From contig NC_016132.3 of NCBI RefSeq assembly GCF_000005505.3, positions 51,164,914-51,228,913 on the forward strand: 64,000 nucleotides of DNA, written 5' to 3'. The notes under the pieces were generated by a model. It did no database searches, was not told the DNA's origin, and worked only from the letters and a program-made list of their open reading frames with translations. The position numbers and the translations under genes are program-made. Positions 37,404 through 46,944 of the stretch are shown here, one piece after another. Within the stretch, counting starts at the first letter, position 1. The number at the start of each line of letters is the position of its first letter. Source of the stretch: Brachypodium distachyon. Its lineage: Eukaryota > Streptophyta > Magnoliopsida > Poales > Poaceae.

Positions 37404-38938
37404 TAATTAGTTCAAAAGCCCAACAAATAAATGATAGGCATGTGTGTCATTTGTATGCTATAACACAAGCATGATTGGTTGTTAGAAATGCAAAATTAGT
37501 AGACCGCACTACACATATACTCAATCAAGTAAAGTTCTCAGAATCACTATATAGTTAGAGCTAAAAAAAACTTACATTGATAAACAAACTAGAATAAACT
37601 AATCAAACTACACCTAAGAGTTCGGAAGTACATCGTGTTTTGAATATGACACTATTTTATTTTTATGTGGTTTTAGATCATATGTATATTAATGTTACGA
37701 AAAATGATTGCATGGAACTTGGCCTTAAATTTTAAGCCTGGCTACTAACAAACATCATGTATGACCTGCTAGGAACCAAACACGATCTTATCAAATATTG
37801 CTACAAAGAAGCAATAAACAATTTGTTTTAGGAGCACCATGATTTGAACACCGATGGATGGAGTAATGCACACATAACTCCACCACCACACCAATAGGTG
37901 TTTCTTGAAAAATTAGCTCAAATGATCTATACTTTAATGAGTATCAATAAAATAATCATGTAAAACCTTAATTTTGCAGTATGATTTATTATCACGAAAA
38001 CCCCACCTACTAATATATTTTTGGTATACACACGTCTATCAGTACAAACAACCGATCTACCAATTCTGCATGTGAACTTAATTTTGTTTAGACGTATATC
38101 ACGCGTGACCAACTGTTTGGTCAAGACCAGCAAATGGAGGGTGATCTGAATTTCAATTACAAATACTAAGCTAATATCACCTACAATCAATTAATCGTGA
38201 TCTAACCTTCAGTTCTTGAGTTCAATATAAATTCACATACATATATAAGATTATCTCAAATTAACAACAAATTTGACACAATGTACTTCCGTACATCTAG
38301 GGGTTGTGATTGATTAATTCTGCTTTTCTAGATATAATGGGGTTTGATTAATCATGTTTTTCTAAGGACCTAAATGTAAGCTGTATAGCAATACAAAATA
38401 GTGACGTTTAAAATCTTTCCCGCGCAATTGCGCGGGACACCTTGCTAGTTATATACTAAAAGCAATATGAGGGGTACCGAGGGGAGGCTCCACGTTGATC
38501 CACATCACCTCAATTATTCTGGACGTTGGATCTGGGATGTAACGGTCACAGAAATTGTTTTACGTTAAATACGTTAAAATTGCGATCGAGGACCGATTCG
38601 ATTCGGAATTCTAGTGCCATGCCACTCGCCGGGTCGTCACGTCTAAACGAGGGCCTGGACTAATTTGGCTGTACTCATAGTCTAATTGATGCGTCCAGTG
38701 CACCACCATGCGAGTATGATTCGTTAAAGTGTTTTTTTTTTGCTGCTCCACAGATATTTACGTGCTATGTTCGTGTTAGGCATGCCTGCTCAACCATCGT
38801 CAAGTGATCCAGTTTTGGGATAAATATATCATGCTATTTGGAGATTTTGGCGCTGTCCACTGTTCTATTTCACTTATCATGTTTGACTACATGAAATTAA
38901 TTACTCCCTCCCATCCATAATTAGTCAGGAATTTAGTA

Positions 38939-39062
38939 CTTCCTCTGTCCAACAAAAAATGTCTCAAGTTTGTCAAAATTTGGATGTATCTAGATATGAC
39001 TTAGTGTATAGATGCATTCAAATTTAATCAAAGTTGAGACATCCTTTGTTGGACAGAGGAAG
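38939..39062. mobile_element. Stowaway-type MITE
   Basis: 124 bp flanked by TA, with ends 'cttcctctgtccaacaaa' and 'tttgttggacagaggaag'. The flanks carry further 'tactccctcc/tactccctctg' sequence, so it may be nested in an older MITE. Confidence 0.9.
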
Positions 39063-40269
39063 TACCAAATTATATTACTCCCTCTGTTAAGGTGGAGCAT
39101 GCCAAACCAGAAGCCACCATCGACCGTTCCACCTGTCCAACTGCACGCCTGCTTCCTTATTGTTGAGAGAAATTAGATTGCAAGGGGAAGCGTTACCGGT
39201 TTGGTGAGGGAGGGAAGAGAGAGAGAGAGATTTACTCTAGGTTGACGGGATTTGAATTTATACTATACAAGATTCAGAGAGAAAATGAGAGAAGTTGTGT
39301 GAGAGTGGGACAAGAAAAGGAGAGACAAAGGGATACTAGGATTACATAAATGTTACCTAGGAAATGCCTCTTGCGACGGTGTGCATTCGCACTCTGAATC
39401 GTCTCCATGTGTTGGGCTTTGAGATTGGTCATGGTTTGTATTTCAAAATGTATTAGTCATGGTATAAATCATGTATATGCACTGCTCGCAGTAGGTCCAA
39501 TATGCTAACAAAGTCAAATATGGGTGTGAAACGCAACATACAACGTTAGATGATATATATACTGCGACATGATATCATGAGAATATTAAGGAGTAGGAGT
39601 ATATTTGATGCTCGCCAATGCCTCTTGCGAGAAGCTTGCGAGACCATGACCAACGAGCGCGAGAAGTTCCTCCAGCCGTGGTTTCCTCCCATAAGAGCCT
39701 CCCCGCCCATTGGCGAGCACGAGCAGATCGCATCTGTGCCTGGTCCTGTACCCGCCACCGGCGCTGATGAAGGGAATGCACGGTCCCGATGCAAATGCGA
39801 GCGGCGCAACGACACTTGATGGAGAGAGATGAGGGTCAAGGAAGCAGGTGGAGAGTGGGGCCTACCGTCATGTATATGGCAGTGTACGTATAGAAGATGT
39901 ATTATATTTGCAAAGGAAATATAACGGGCAAATCCGAAGACAAGATCTAATAACTCAGATTTTGGGTAATTGCACCTAGGTACAAAAAAATCCGCTCTGT
40001 TTCTAAGTGGTGGAAAAAAAGTGTACGTAAAATACAAGGTGAAAAACAATAACTTACTTTTTTAAGTCAATGATGGAATGGTCTAATAAGCTAACTGACG
40101 TTTACATATTGGATGATACAATAACTGAATAAAAACATGATTGTCATTCTTCTAAACATATACGGGGTAGTAAAATTTTAAAAATACTACCATGGACAAC
40201 AGGAATCATCATACATCTATTAGGATTCTCTCTATGCATAAGATACTTACAAAATATAATAATATAACA

Positions 40270-40286
40270 CACACACACACACACAG
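40270..40286. repeat. CA dinucleotide repeat
   Basis: About eight uninterrupted CA units. Confidence 0.85.
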
Positions 40287-40566
40287 TTTTGCTATAGAGA
40301 AGTCGACGTGCTGACCGTTTGATCTTAATCTAACATCAACATGTGGGAGATACCAGAGTGGGGATGCCATTCAAATTTTAATTCAAAATATAATAATATA
40401 ACATATATGCGTCGACTGTGATTTAATTTTGTTTTAAAAAAATCAATCGATTGAGAAACAGCCACACCCATAATAGAAATAGTCCTTTTTCTCCGTGCAA
40501 AATAATTATAAACATATATAAACGTTATCGGACATACATCGCGAAATGCGCGGGCCACCATCCTAG

Positions 40567-41494
40567 TTATATGAAAGACAAAACACAGAAATACATTATC
40601 CTGTACCCTGATAAGATATATACTTGGACGATATGTCGATAACCCAATTTGACCAGTAAACGTGCCTGCGATGTGACGCTCGTTTCCTTACATGAAACAG
40701 TGGGGATAGTAGTCCAGTACTGGCCAATGGTCATTTCTCATTGATCTGGTTTCTGTACTGAACTGTGGTTCCGGTTAAATAGAAGGAGTCCCTCTCATAA
40801 AAAAACATTTGTGCCAATTAAACTACACATAGTACCAAATAAATTACAAATTATATATGCAGCGTGTGCTACTCACTTATTTCTAAATATAAGATATTCT
40901 ATTCCTGTCCAATTTCAAACTTTTTAGAGTTTGACCAAATTTACAAAAATATTTACCAACATTTGTAATTCCGAATTAGTTTTAATGAGTTTGTTATGGC
41001 ATATACTTTCATAGTATAATTATTAGATATTGTATTTATTACTACATTTTTCTATAAATGTTGTTAAACTTTAAGAATTTTTACTCAGGACAAAAGTACT
41101 TCCTCCTTTTCAGTATGTAAGCTCATTTGTCTTGGCAAGCAAACTTTGATTACTGGTGTGAAATCAAGCAATGGCTGAAGATGATATGTGTACATATATG
41201 CTTTATTAATGATTTTAGTATAGTCCTTAACTAACACTCATTGGTTAATGTGAATTGGAGATGGGCTTACAGTCTGAAAGGGAGAGATGGAAGGGAGAGA
41301 GTAGAACATCTTGTATTTGGAACAAAGATAGTAGTACAGTATTTCTTCCTTTTCACAAAGATTGGCGTATTTTGTTTCGTTAAGACAAGTCTTTTACTAA
41401 TAATTACATTATTAATATGTAACCTATGTGATACAAAATCATGATTATTAAAAAGAACTTTTAAAGATGAATCTATTGATATAAATTTCATGTA
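40567..41494. other. Intergenic, AT-rich, degenerate MITE traces
   Basis: No gene. The 40880-41105 part resembles an eroded Stowaway-type element ('agtacttcctcctttt' at its right end). Confidence 0.4.
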
Positions 41495-41605
41495 CTCCTT
41501 CGATCCATATTAGTTGTCTCAAATTTACCTAAATATGGATGTATTTATGCCTAAAAGCGTCTAGATATATGTAATATATCGACAATTAATATGGATCAGA
41601 GGGAG
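41495..41605. mobile_element. Stowaway-type MITE
   Basis: 111 bp flanked by TA, with ends 'ctccttcgatccatatta' and 'taatatggatcagagggag' as inverted repeats. Confidence 0.92.
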
Positions 41606-41845
41606 TATGTAAAAACACATAAATGAACCACGAAGACAGTCTATAGTAAAAAGGTTAATTTGGCAACCGAAAATAAAATAGGAGTACATGTATAATGGCA
41701 AAGCCAAGGTCGGCAACTTCGGCTAATTAAACAGAAGAGCATGCACTTCCTTATTATTCGTAGTAGCAAGCAAACGAGGATGCACGGGGTCCTTTTCCTT
41801 CAGGCTGGCCACATTTGCCATTGTGGCACACAAAGTGTGGTTAAT

Positions 41846-42124
41846 TTAGGCAGCGGAAGCGTCGAAGCAGACCCACTGGCCAGGGAACGCCTTGTCGCAG
41901 TTGATGTTGGGGTTGAATCCAAGGAACTCTTCCTGGGTCACGCCGGCGCTCTGCGCCATGGAGAAGCAGGTCTCGTCCGCCTGCTTCTCGTGCACCTTGT
42001 TGCACGTCAGCGCCGGCACGTCCTTCGCCGACGCATGCACGGTGATCCTCGCGTCCGCGAGGGCAGCCGCCGCTACGAGGAGAGACGCGATCAGGAGGAG
42101 AGCAGCGGCTCCGTGGTTGGCCAT
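41846..42124 (-). CDS. Small secreted LysM-domain protein
   Basis: A single exon for 92 residues. The signal peptide (about 1-25, MANHGAAALLLIASLLVAAA) is followed by one LysM-like domain. Its C-terminal half DETCFSMAQSAGVTQEEFLG and NPNINCDKAFPGQWVCF matches the short plant LysM family. The four cysteines of the mature part could form two disulfides. LysM domains bind N-acetylglucosamine glycans such as chitin or peptidoglycan, so an apoplastic glycan-binding role is likely but not shown. There is no membrane span, GPI signal or kinase, unlike LYK or LYM receptors. A TATAAAA box lies 107 bp upstream. It is divergent from the PPR gene, with 709 bp between start codons. Codon use is strongly GC-biased. 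Confidence 0.9.
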   Translation of the reverse strand: MANHGAAALLLIASLLVAAAALADARITVHASAKDVPALTCNKVHEKQADETCFSMAQSAGVTQEEFLGFNPNINCDKAFPGQWVCFDASAA

Positions 42125-42833
42125 TGCAAACGCTGTCGTGGCGAAGCGAAGAATACGGAAGCAGATTGATAGCTCTGGTGGCCGGTTCGGTGCTGAACTG
42201 CTGATGAAAATTACTGCTTGGCTCTCGCCATTTTATAGCGTGCCGACTGCCGAAGGAGTGAGATGTTACTCCTGCTATGCAACAAAAAGGATCAGTCGAT
42301 TAGACCCAGCACACAGGGCATTGGAAACTGCGTCCGGAATTGTGGATGATAGTATGGACACGTCGTTGAAACCGTTTTGTAAGCCGGCCAATCGTGTTGC
42401 GACTTGGTCCCATGGGGCATGGCCAAGGGCAGCATGTGCGGAGGGTCTATGATCCCAATGGAACTAGTTTGGAACATTCTATAGAGCGTGGTCCTCTGAT
42501 TTTGTTTGGCTATAATACGGTGATTTTACTGATCAGGGATTTTGCCCTGCTCCAAGTTTGATGCTTAATTTTGATAATTCGAAAAAAGAAAAGGCTTTTA
42601 TAGGTTTGTGCGAAGCCGGTCCATACAATCATGTTTGATCGGCAGAGGGAGTGGTAGTATTTCCTAGATAGCGTGTCAGTGGACACTCGAAGAAACGATC
42701 ACACCGTTAATCTCCAGCCTCATCCGGTCCCGCCCAATCTCCAGTAGTTCGCCGCCCGGAAGAATGCCCCCTGCACCACACGTACGTCCGCGAGCGCGCC
42801 AGAGGGAGGCCGCGACCAAGAGCCTCCTCACCC
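42125..42833. promoter_or_regulatory. Divergent promoter region between LysM and PPR genes
   Basis: 709 bp between two start codons facing apart. The LysM side has a clear TATA box. The PPR side has a GC-rich leader without one. No repeat recognised. Confidence 0.55.
42231..42237 (-). promoter_or_regulatory. TATA box of the LysM gene
   Basis: TATAAAA on the minus strand, 107 bp before the LysM start codon, in the context GCTATAAAATGG. Confidence 0.7.
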
Positions 42834-44831
42834 ATGGCCACGCTGCTCCCCTCGTTTCCGCACTCCCTCTCCAAGCCCCGCCATCTCCGCCACTCCCACA
42901 TTGCCGCTGCCGCCACCAGGCCCGAGGCCGCCGCCCCTAGCCCCGCCAGCTCCCGCCTCCGCCGCCTCATCGCCCGCGACGACCTCGCCGAGGCCGCGCG
43001 CCTCGTCGAGCGCTCCACCTCCCGCGGCGAGGCCCCCGACGTCTACCTCTGCACCAAGCTCATCCGCAACCTCTGCCGCCGCGGCCGCACCTCCGACGCC
43101 GCGCGGGTCCTCCGCACCGCCGAGGGCTCCGGCGCCCCCGTCGATGTCTTCGCCTACAACACCCTCGTCGCCGGGTACTGCCGGTACGGCCGCCTCGACG
43201 CCGCGCGCCGCCTCATCGCGTCCATGCCCGTCCCGCCCGACGCCTACACCTACACGCCCCTCATTCGGGGACTCTGTGACCGCGGCAGGGTCGGCGACGC
43301 GCTCAGCCTGCTCGATGATATGCTCCGCCGCGAGTGCCAGCCCAGCGTGGTCACCTACACCGTCCTCCTCGAGGCCGTCTGCAAAAGCAGCGGATTCGGG
43401 CAGGCCATGAAGGTCCTGGACGAGATGCGTGCCAAGGGCTGCACGCCCAACATTGTCACCTACAACGTCATCATCAACGGCATGTGCAGGGAGGATCGCG
43501 TTGACGATGCTAGACAGATCCTGAATAGGTTGTCGTCTTATGGGTTTCAGCCAGACACAGTCAGTTACACCACTGTGCTTAAGGGCTTGTGTGCCGCTAA
43601 GCGATGGGAGGACGTCGAGGTGCTGTTTTGTGAGATGGTGGAGAACAACTGCGTGCCGAATGAGGTTACTTTTGACATGTTAGTCAGATTCTTCTGTCGT
43701 GGAGGTATGGTGGAGAGGGCAATTGAAGTTCTTGACCGAATGTCAGAGCATGGATGCACAGCCAACACTACCTTGTGCAATATTGTGATAAACTCTATCT
43801 GCAAACAAGGTCGTGTGGACGATGCTTTTGAGTTCTTGAACAATATGGGCTCGTATGGGTGCAGTCCGGATACCATTAGCTATACAACTGTGCTAAAGGG
43901 CTTGTGCCGCGCTGGACGATGGGAGGATGCCAAGGAGCTCTTGAACGAGATGGTCCGAAAGAACTGTCCCCCGAATGAGGTGACCTTCAATACATTCATC
44001 TGCATCTTGTGCCAAAAAGGATTGATCGACCAAGCTATTTTGCTTATTGAACAAATGCCGGAGTATGGATGTTCAGTGGGTATTGTCACATACAATGCTC
44101 TTGTCAATGGCTTCTGTGTGCAAGGGCGTGTTGATAGTGCTCTTGAGTTGTTTAATAGTCTGCCTTGTGAGCCCAACACCATTACATACACTACCTTGTT
44201 GACAGGCCTGTGCCACGCTGAGCGATTGGATGCTGCTGCAGAGCTATTAGCTGAGATGATGCAGAATGATTGCCCTCTAAATGTTGTGACATTTAATGTA
44301 CTTGTGAGTTTCTTCTGTCAAAAAGGGTTTGTCGAGGAAGCAATTGAACTTGTGCAGCAAATGATGGAGCACGGTTGCACCCCTAACCTGATTACGTTTA
44401 ATACTTTACTCGATGGGATTACCGAGGATTGCAACTCAGAAGAAGCCTTGGAGCTATTGCATGGTTTGGTCAGCAAGGGAATATCCCTAGATACAATAAC
44501 CTACTCTTCAATCGTTGATGTCCTCTCAAGAGAAGATAGAATTGAAGAAGCTGTTCAGATGTTTCATGCCGTCCAAGATATGGGGATGAGACCAAAAGCC
44601 GTGATGTATAACAAGATACTATCTGCCCTCTGTAAAAGATGTGAAACAGATCGTGCTATTGATTTTTTTGCTCATATGGTGTCTAACAGTTGCATGCCAA
44701 ATGAGTCAACCTACGTTATACTAATCGAAGGCCTTGCCCGTGAGGGTTTGTTGAAGGAAGCACGATATGTTCTGAGTGAGTTGTGCTCAAGAGGAGTTCT
44801 AAGCAAGAGTTTAATTGAAGATCGACATTAA
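42834..44831 (+). CDS. P-class pentatricopeptide repeat protein
   Basis: Intronless gene for 665 residues, typical of plant PPR genes. The first 50 residues (MATLLPSFPHSLSKPRHLRH and an Ala/Ser/Arg-rich continuation) look like an organelle transit peptide. The rest is about 17 tandem 35-residue PPR motifs, for example VTYNVIINGMCREDRVDDAR and ISYTTVLKGLCRAGRWEDAK, without E, DYW or SMR domains. P-class proteins bind specific organellar RNAs and affect processing, stability or translation. The RNA target and organelle cannot be read by eye. It resembles the Arabidopsis At1g09900 group from memory. The motifs form a higher-order repeat of three (about 315 nt). GC content is very high in the first 600 bases and drops after. 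Confidence 0.95.
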   Translation: MATLLPSFPHSLSKPRHLRHSHIAAAATRPEAAAPSPASSRLRRLIARDDLAEAARLVERSTSRGEAPDVYLCTKLIRNLCRRGRTSDAARVLRTAEGSGAPVDVFAYNTLVAGYCRYGRLDAARRLIASMPVPPDAYTYTPLIRGLCDRGRVGDALSLLDDMLRRECQPSVVTYTVLLEAVCKSSGFGQAMKVLDEMRAKGCTPNIVTYNVIINGMCREDRVDDARQILNRLSSYGFQPDTVSYTTVLKGLCAAKRWEDVEVLFCEMVENNCVPNEVTFDMLVRFFCRGGMVERAIEVLDRMSEHGCTANTTLCNIVINSICKQGRVDDAFEFLNNMGSYGCSPDTISYTTVLKGLCRAGRWEDAKELLNEMVRKNCPPNEVTFNTFICILCQKGLIDQAILLIEQMPEYGCSVGIVTYNALVNGFCVQGRVDSALELFNSLPCEPNTITYTTLLTGLCHAERLDAAAELLAEMMQNDCPLNVVTFNVLVSFFCQKGFVEEAIELVQQMMEHGCTPNLITFNTLLDGITEDCNSEEALELLHGLVSKGISLDTITYSSIVDVLSREDRIEEAVQMFHAVQDMGMRPKAVMYNKILSALCKRCETDRAIDFFAHMVSNSCMPNESTYVILIEGLAREGLLKEARYVLSELCSRGVLSKSLIEDRH

Positions 44832-46707
44832 GGTTGTGGTCTAAGCTGTGCATATGCCTTCTTAATCAAAAAGAGAGAAAGAAAACCGTGCATATTTCTT
44901 GAGTCATGATGAAATCAGAGCCCTTAGTGCTTATCAAATTCTGCTAAGTCTCCACAGACCTCATTCCAAATTTACAGCAAGATGGGATTAGTGACATGCT
45001 TTGTACTTGTGCTTCAAGCTACAATGATTCACAAAGATGTGAGAGGTGAGGATTCAATTCACAGTCTCAAACACAGCACCATGATTTAACTCTCTCCACT
45101 CTCCAGGCTGTCTTACTTTGAACCTTTTTTAACTACAGTACTGGCACTTAATTATTTATACACCTTCCTATCATCCTGTTAGCACTTAGATTTGTTTCAA
45201 CATTTTATTTCATTGAGTAGTCTTGAGTTGTAGAAATCTCACGACCAAGACTTATCTTGTTCAGGTCTTTGAAATGTGAAGACCACGGAATCAAGAGGAG
45301 TGTCTGGAGGATAAAGAAGCAAAAAAGATTCAGTGTCCATACTTATATCGGCGTAGTAAAGAATACAGTACAACCAAATTTTTTTCTAGATACACTTACG
45401 AGTTTCAGCATAAGACCAATGAATTAATTTTTTGACTATACTTCTGCGTGTTTATACGCATTTTTTGGTTTATCTTCCATGAGCAGTGCATAATTGCTTC
45501 TCCCCAGGGCTTTTATTAAGCAATTGCTTTACTTCTACGTTCTGAATATGTCTTCTATTTTTGTTGTCTAAGTTGGGAAAGTGCTGCTTGAATGGATAGG
45601 TGCCTCGTGCATTGGGTGCGTGAGTGCACCTGTGTTCGAGTCCTGAACTCGGCAGGGAGCTCACGGTTATCTCCACAAGGGCTAGACCCTGTAGGTTGAT
45701 GTTTATTTTTGTCTAATTTATTTATGAACTAACCTAGGTTTCTGTCACAATGCATGTCTACGACTGTGATAGAGTCAGCTGTATGCTACTTTTGACTCTC
45801 ATCAGGCTATTGCGCTCATACCAGCTTCATCGTAAAAAGATTTGGTGCATTGGTAAGCTCTTTAGCTTCTTTTCATTGGATGTATGTTTATGTCATCTCA
45901 TTTAAACCTGAGCGATCAGAATCTATAACATGGTTTATCCTCAAGTTTGGTCTCAGGTTCCATTGGGCACGATATAATATAGAATTCACAGGTTTGAGTT
46001 ACTTGCTCTAGCTGTTTTTGGAACTCCTAAACCTTCATAAGATGGAATTTGTGCTTCCATGTCTGCGCAAAGGACAAAGGTTCTGAGTGAACCACATGTT
46101 CCGTTGTTGGCTTGGGTTTGGAACCAATCAACACGCAACCAGCATAGTTATATCTTTAATGCTCTACATCAAGCTGTTCGATGGCTCAGATGTTGGTTCA
46201 CCACTTACCAGTTACCTCCACTGCTCTTCTTCTGTACAGACTCGAGTGGACTGCAAAACTAAGAATTTTCATGACAATAACACTTATCTTCTCAAATTCG
46301 TGTAACATTCTTCTGGAGCATCCAAGATACATGCCTCAAAACTGGGTAAGTCCTGACGTCCTCATCATATCTTTTCTTATTCATGCGCCTTTAGATGTGC
46401 ACTTTCCGAATATTGATATAAAGTGTCGTACGATTTCAGTCCTTGATTTTACTTCCATATTTGTAGGACTAGATACCTTATAAATTTATCTTCATTTTGC
46501 ACCCAATCCCAAAATGAAACAATTATGGTGTCAATCTATGTTTACGCATTCCTATGCCACTATACTTTTTCTGTAGTGTAATCAAACACATTTGTTGCCC
46601 GGTTATATTGTTTTAAATCTGATAGGATTAGAAGGGTGCCTATTATATTTTCGTTGTGTACCACCTTCACCGGAGATTGGAGAAAATAACATGATCTAAA
46701 AATGGTG
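44832..46707. other. Intergenic, no protein gene seen
   Basis: PPR 3' flank and sequence up to the DGK5 3' side. A region at about 45590-45700 has a 'gtgttcgagtcctg' string like a Pol III B box and may be SINE-derived. Nothing else recognised. Confidence 0.4.
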
Positions 46708-46767
46708 CTCCTTCCGATCCATAATAAGTCTTGGATTTAGTACACACTTATTATGGATCGGAGCAAG
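46708..46767. mobile_element. Short Stowaway-type MITE
   Basis: About 60 bp with ends 'ctccttccgatccataataag' trimmed to the core and 'cttattatggatcggagcaag' as inverted repeats, followed by TA. The left TA is changed to TG. Confidence 0.75.
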
Positions 46768-46944
46768 TAAAATATAGTGACTCCACTAGATTCTGGACGG
46801 CACAACAACTTTGTCATACCCAAACAACCTTGCCGAAAAAAGGATCTTACAGGGGCAGCGTCGAGTGTTCCACAAAATTAGCGCGGCAGTCAAACTGTTC
46901 CTACTCTGACAAACTGTACAGGGCTCAATGAAAGAAGCAAGCTT

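Larger units (their letters stand above)
36402..38448 (+). mobile_element. Non-autonomous Helitron, upstream unit
   Basis: The 5' end TCTATCTATTATATACTAAA lies after an A. The 3' end has a GC hairpin ('cccgcgcaattgcgcggg' at about 38419-38436) followed eleven bases later by CTAG and a T. TC...CTAG between A and T, with a hairpin just before the end, is the Helitron signature. No Rep or helicase domain is encoded. Near the 5' end is a 70-bp tandem duplication, and the interior holds a Stowaway-like MITE and a long ATGT microsatellite. Confidence 0.8.
38449..40566 (+). mobile_element. Second Helitron-like unit, 5' end shortened
   Basis: Begins directly after the first unit's CTAG with 'ttatatactaaaagcaatat', the same 5' sequence as the first unit but lacking its first eight bases. 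It ends with a GC-rich 'cgcgaaatgcgcgggcc' stem followed by CTAG at 40563-40566 and a T. No Rep/helicase. It contains a Stowaway MITE (38939-39062) and a GC-richer patch (about 39600-39820) that may be captured sequence. Confidence 0.65.

Noticed and set aside
37132..37474. Two long open frames encoding repeated Met-Tyr-Val-Cys
   Set aside because: They are only the translation of the ATGT microsatellite, which stays open in every frame.
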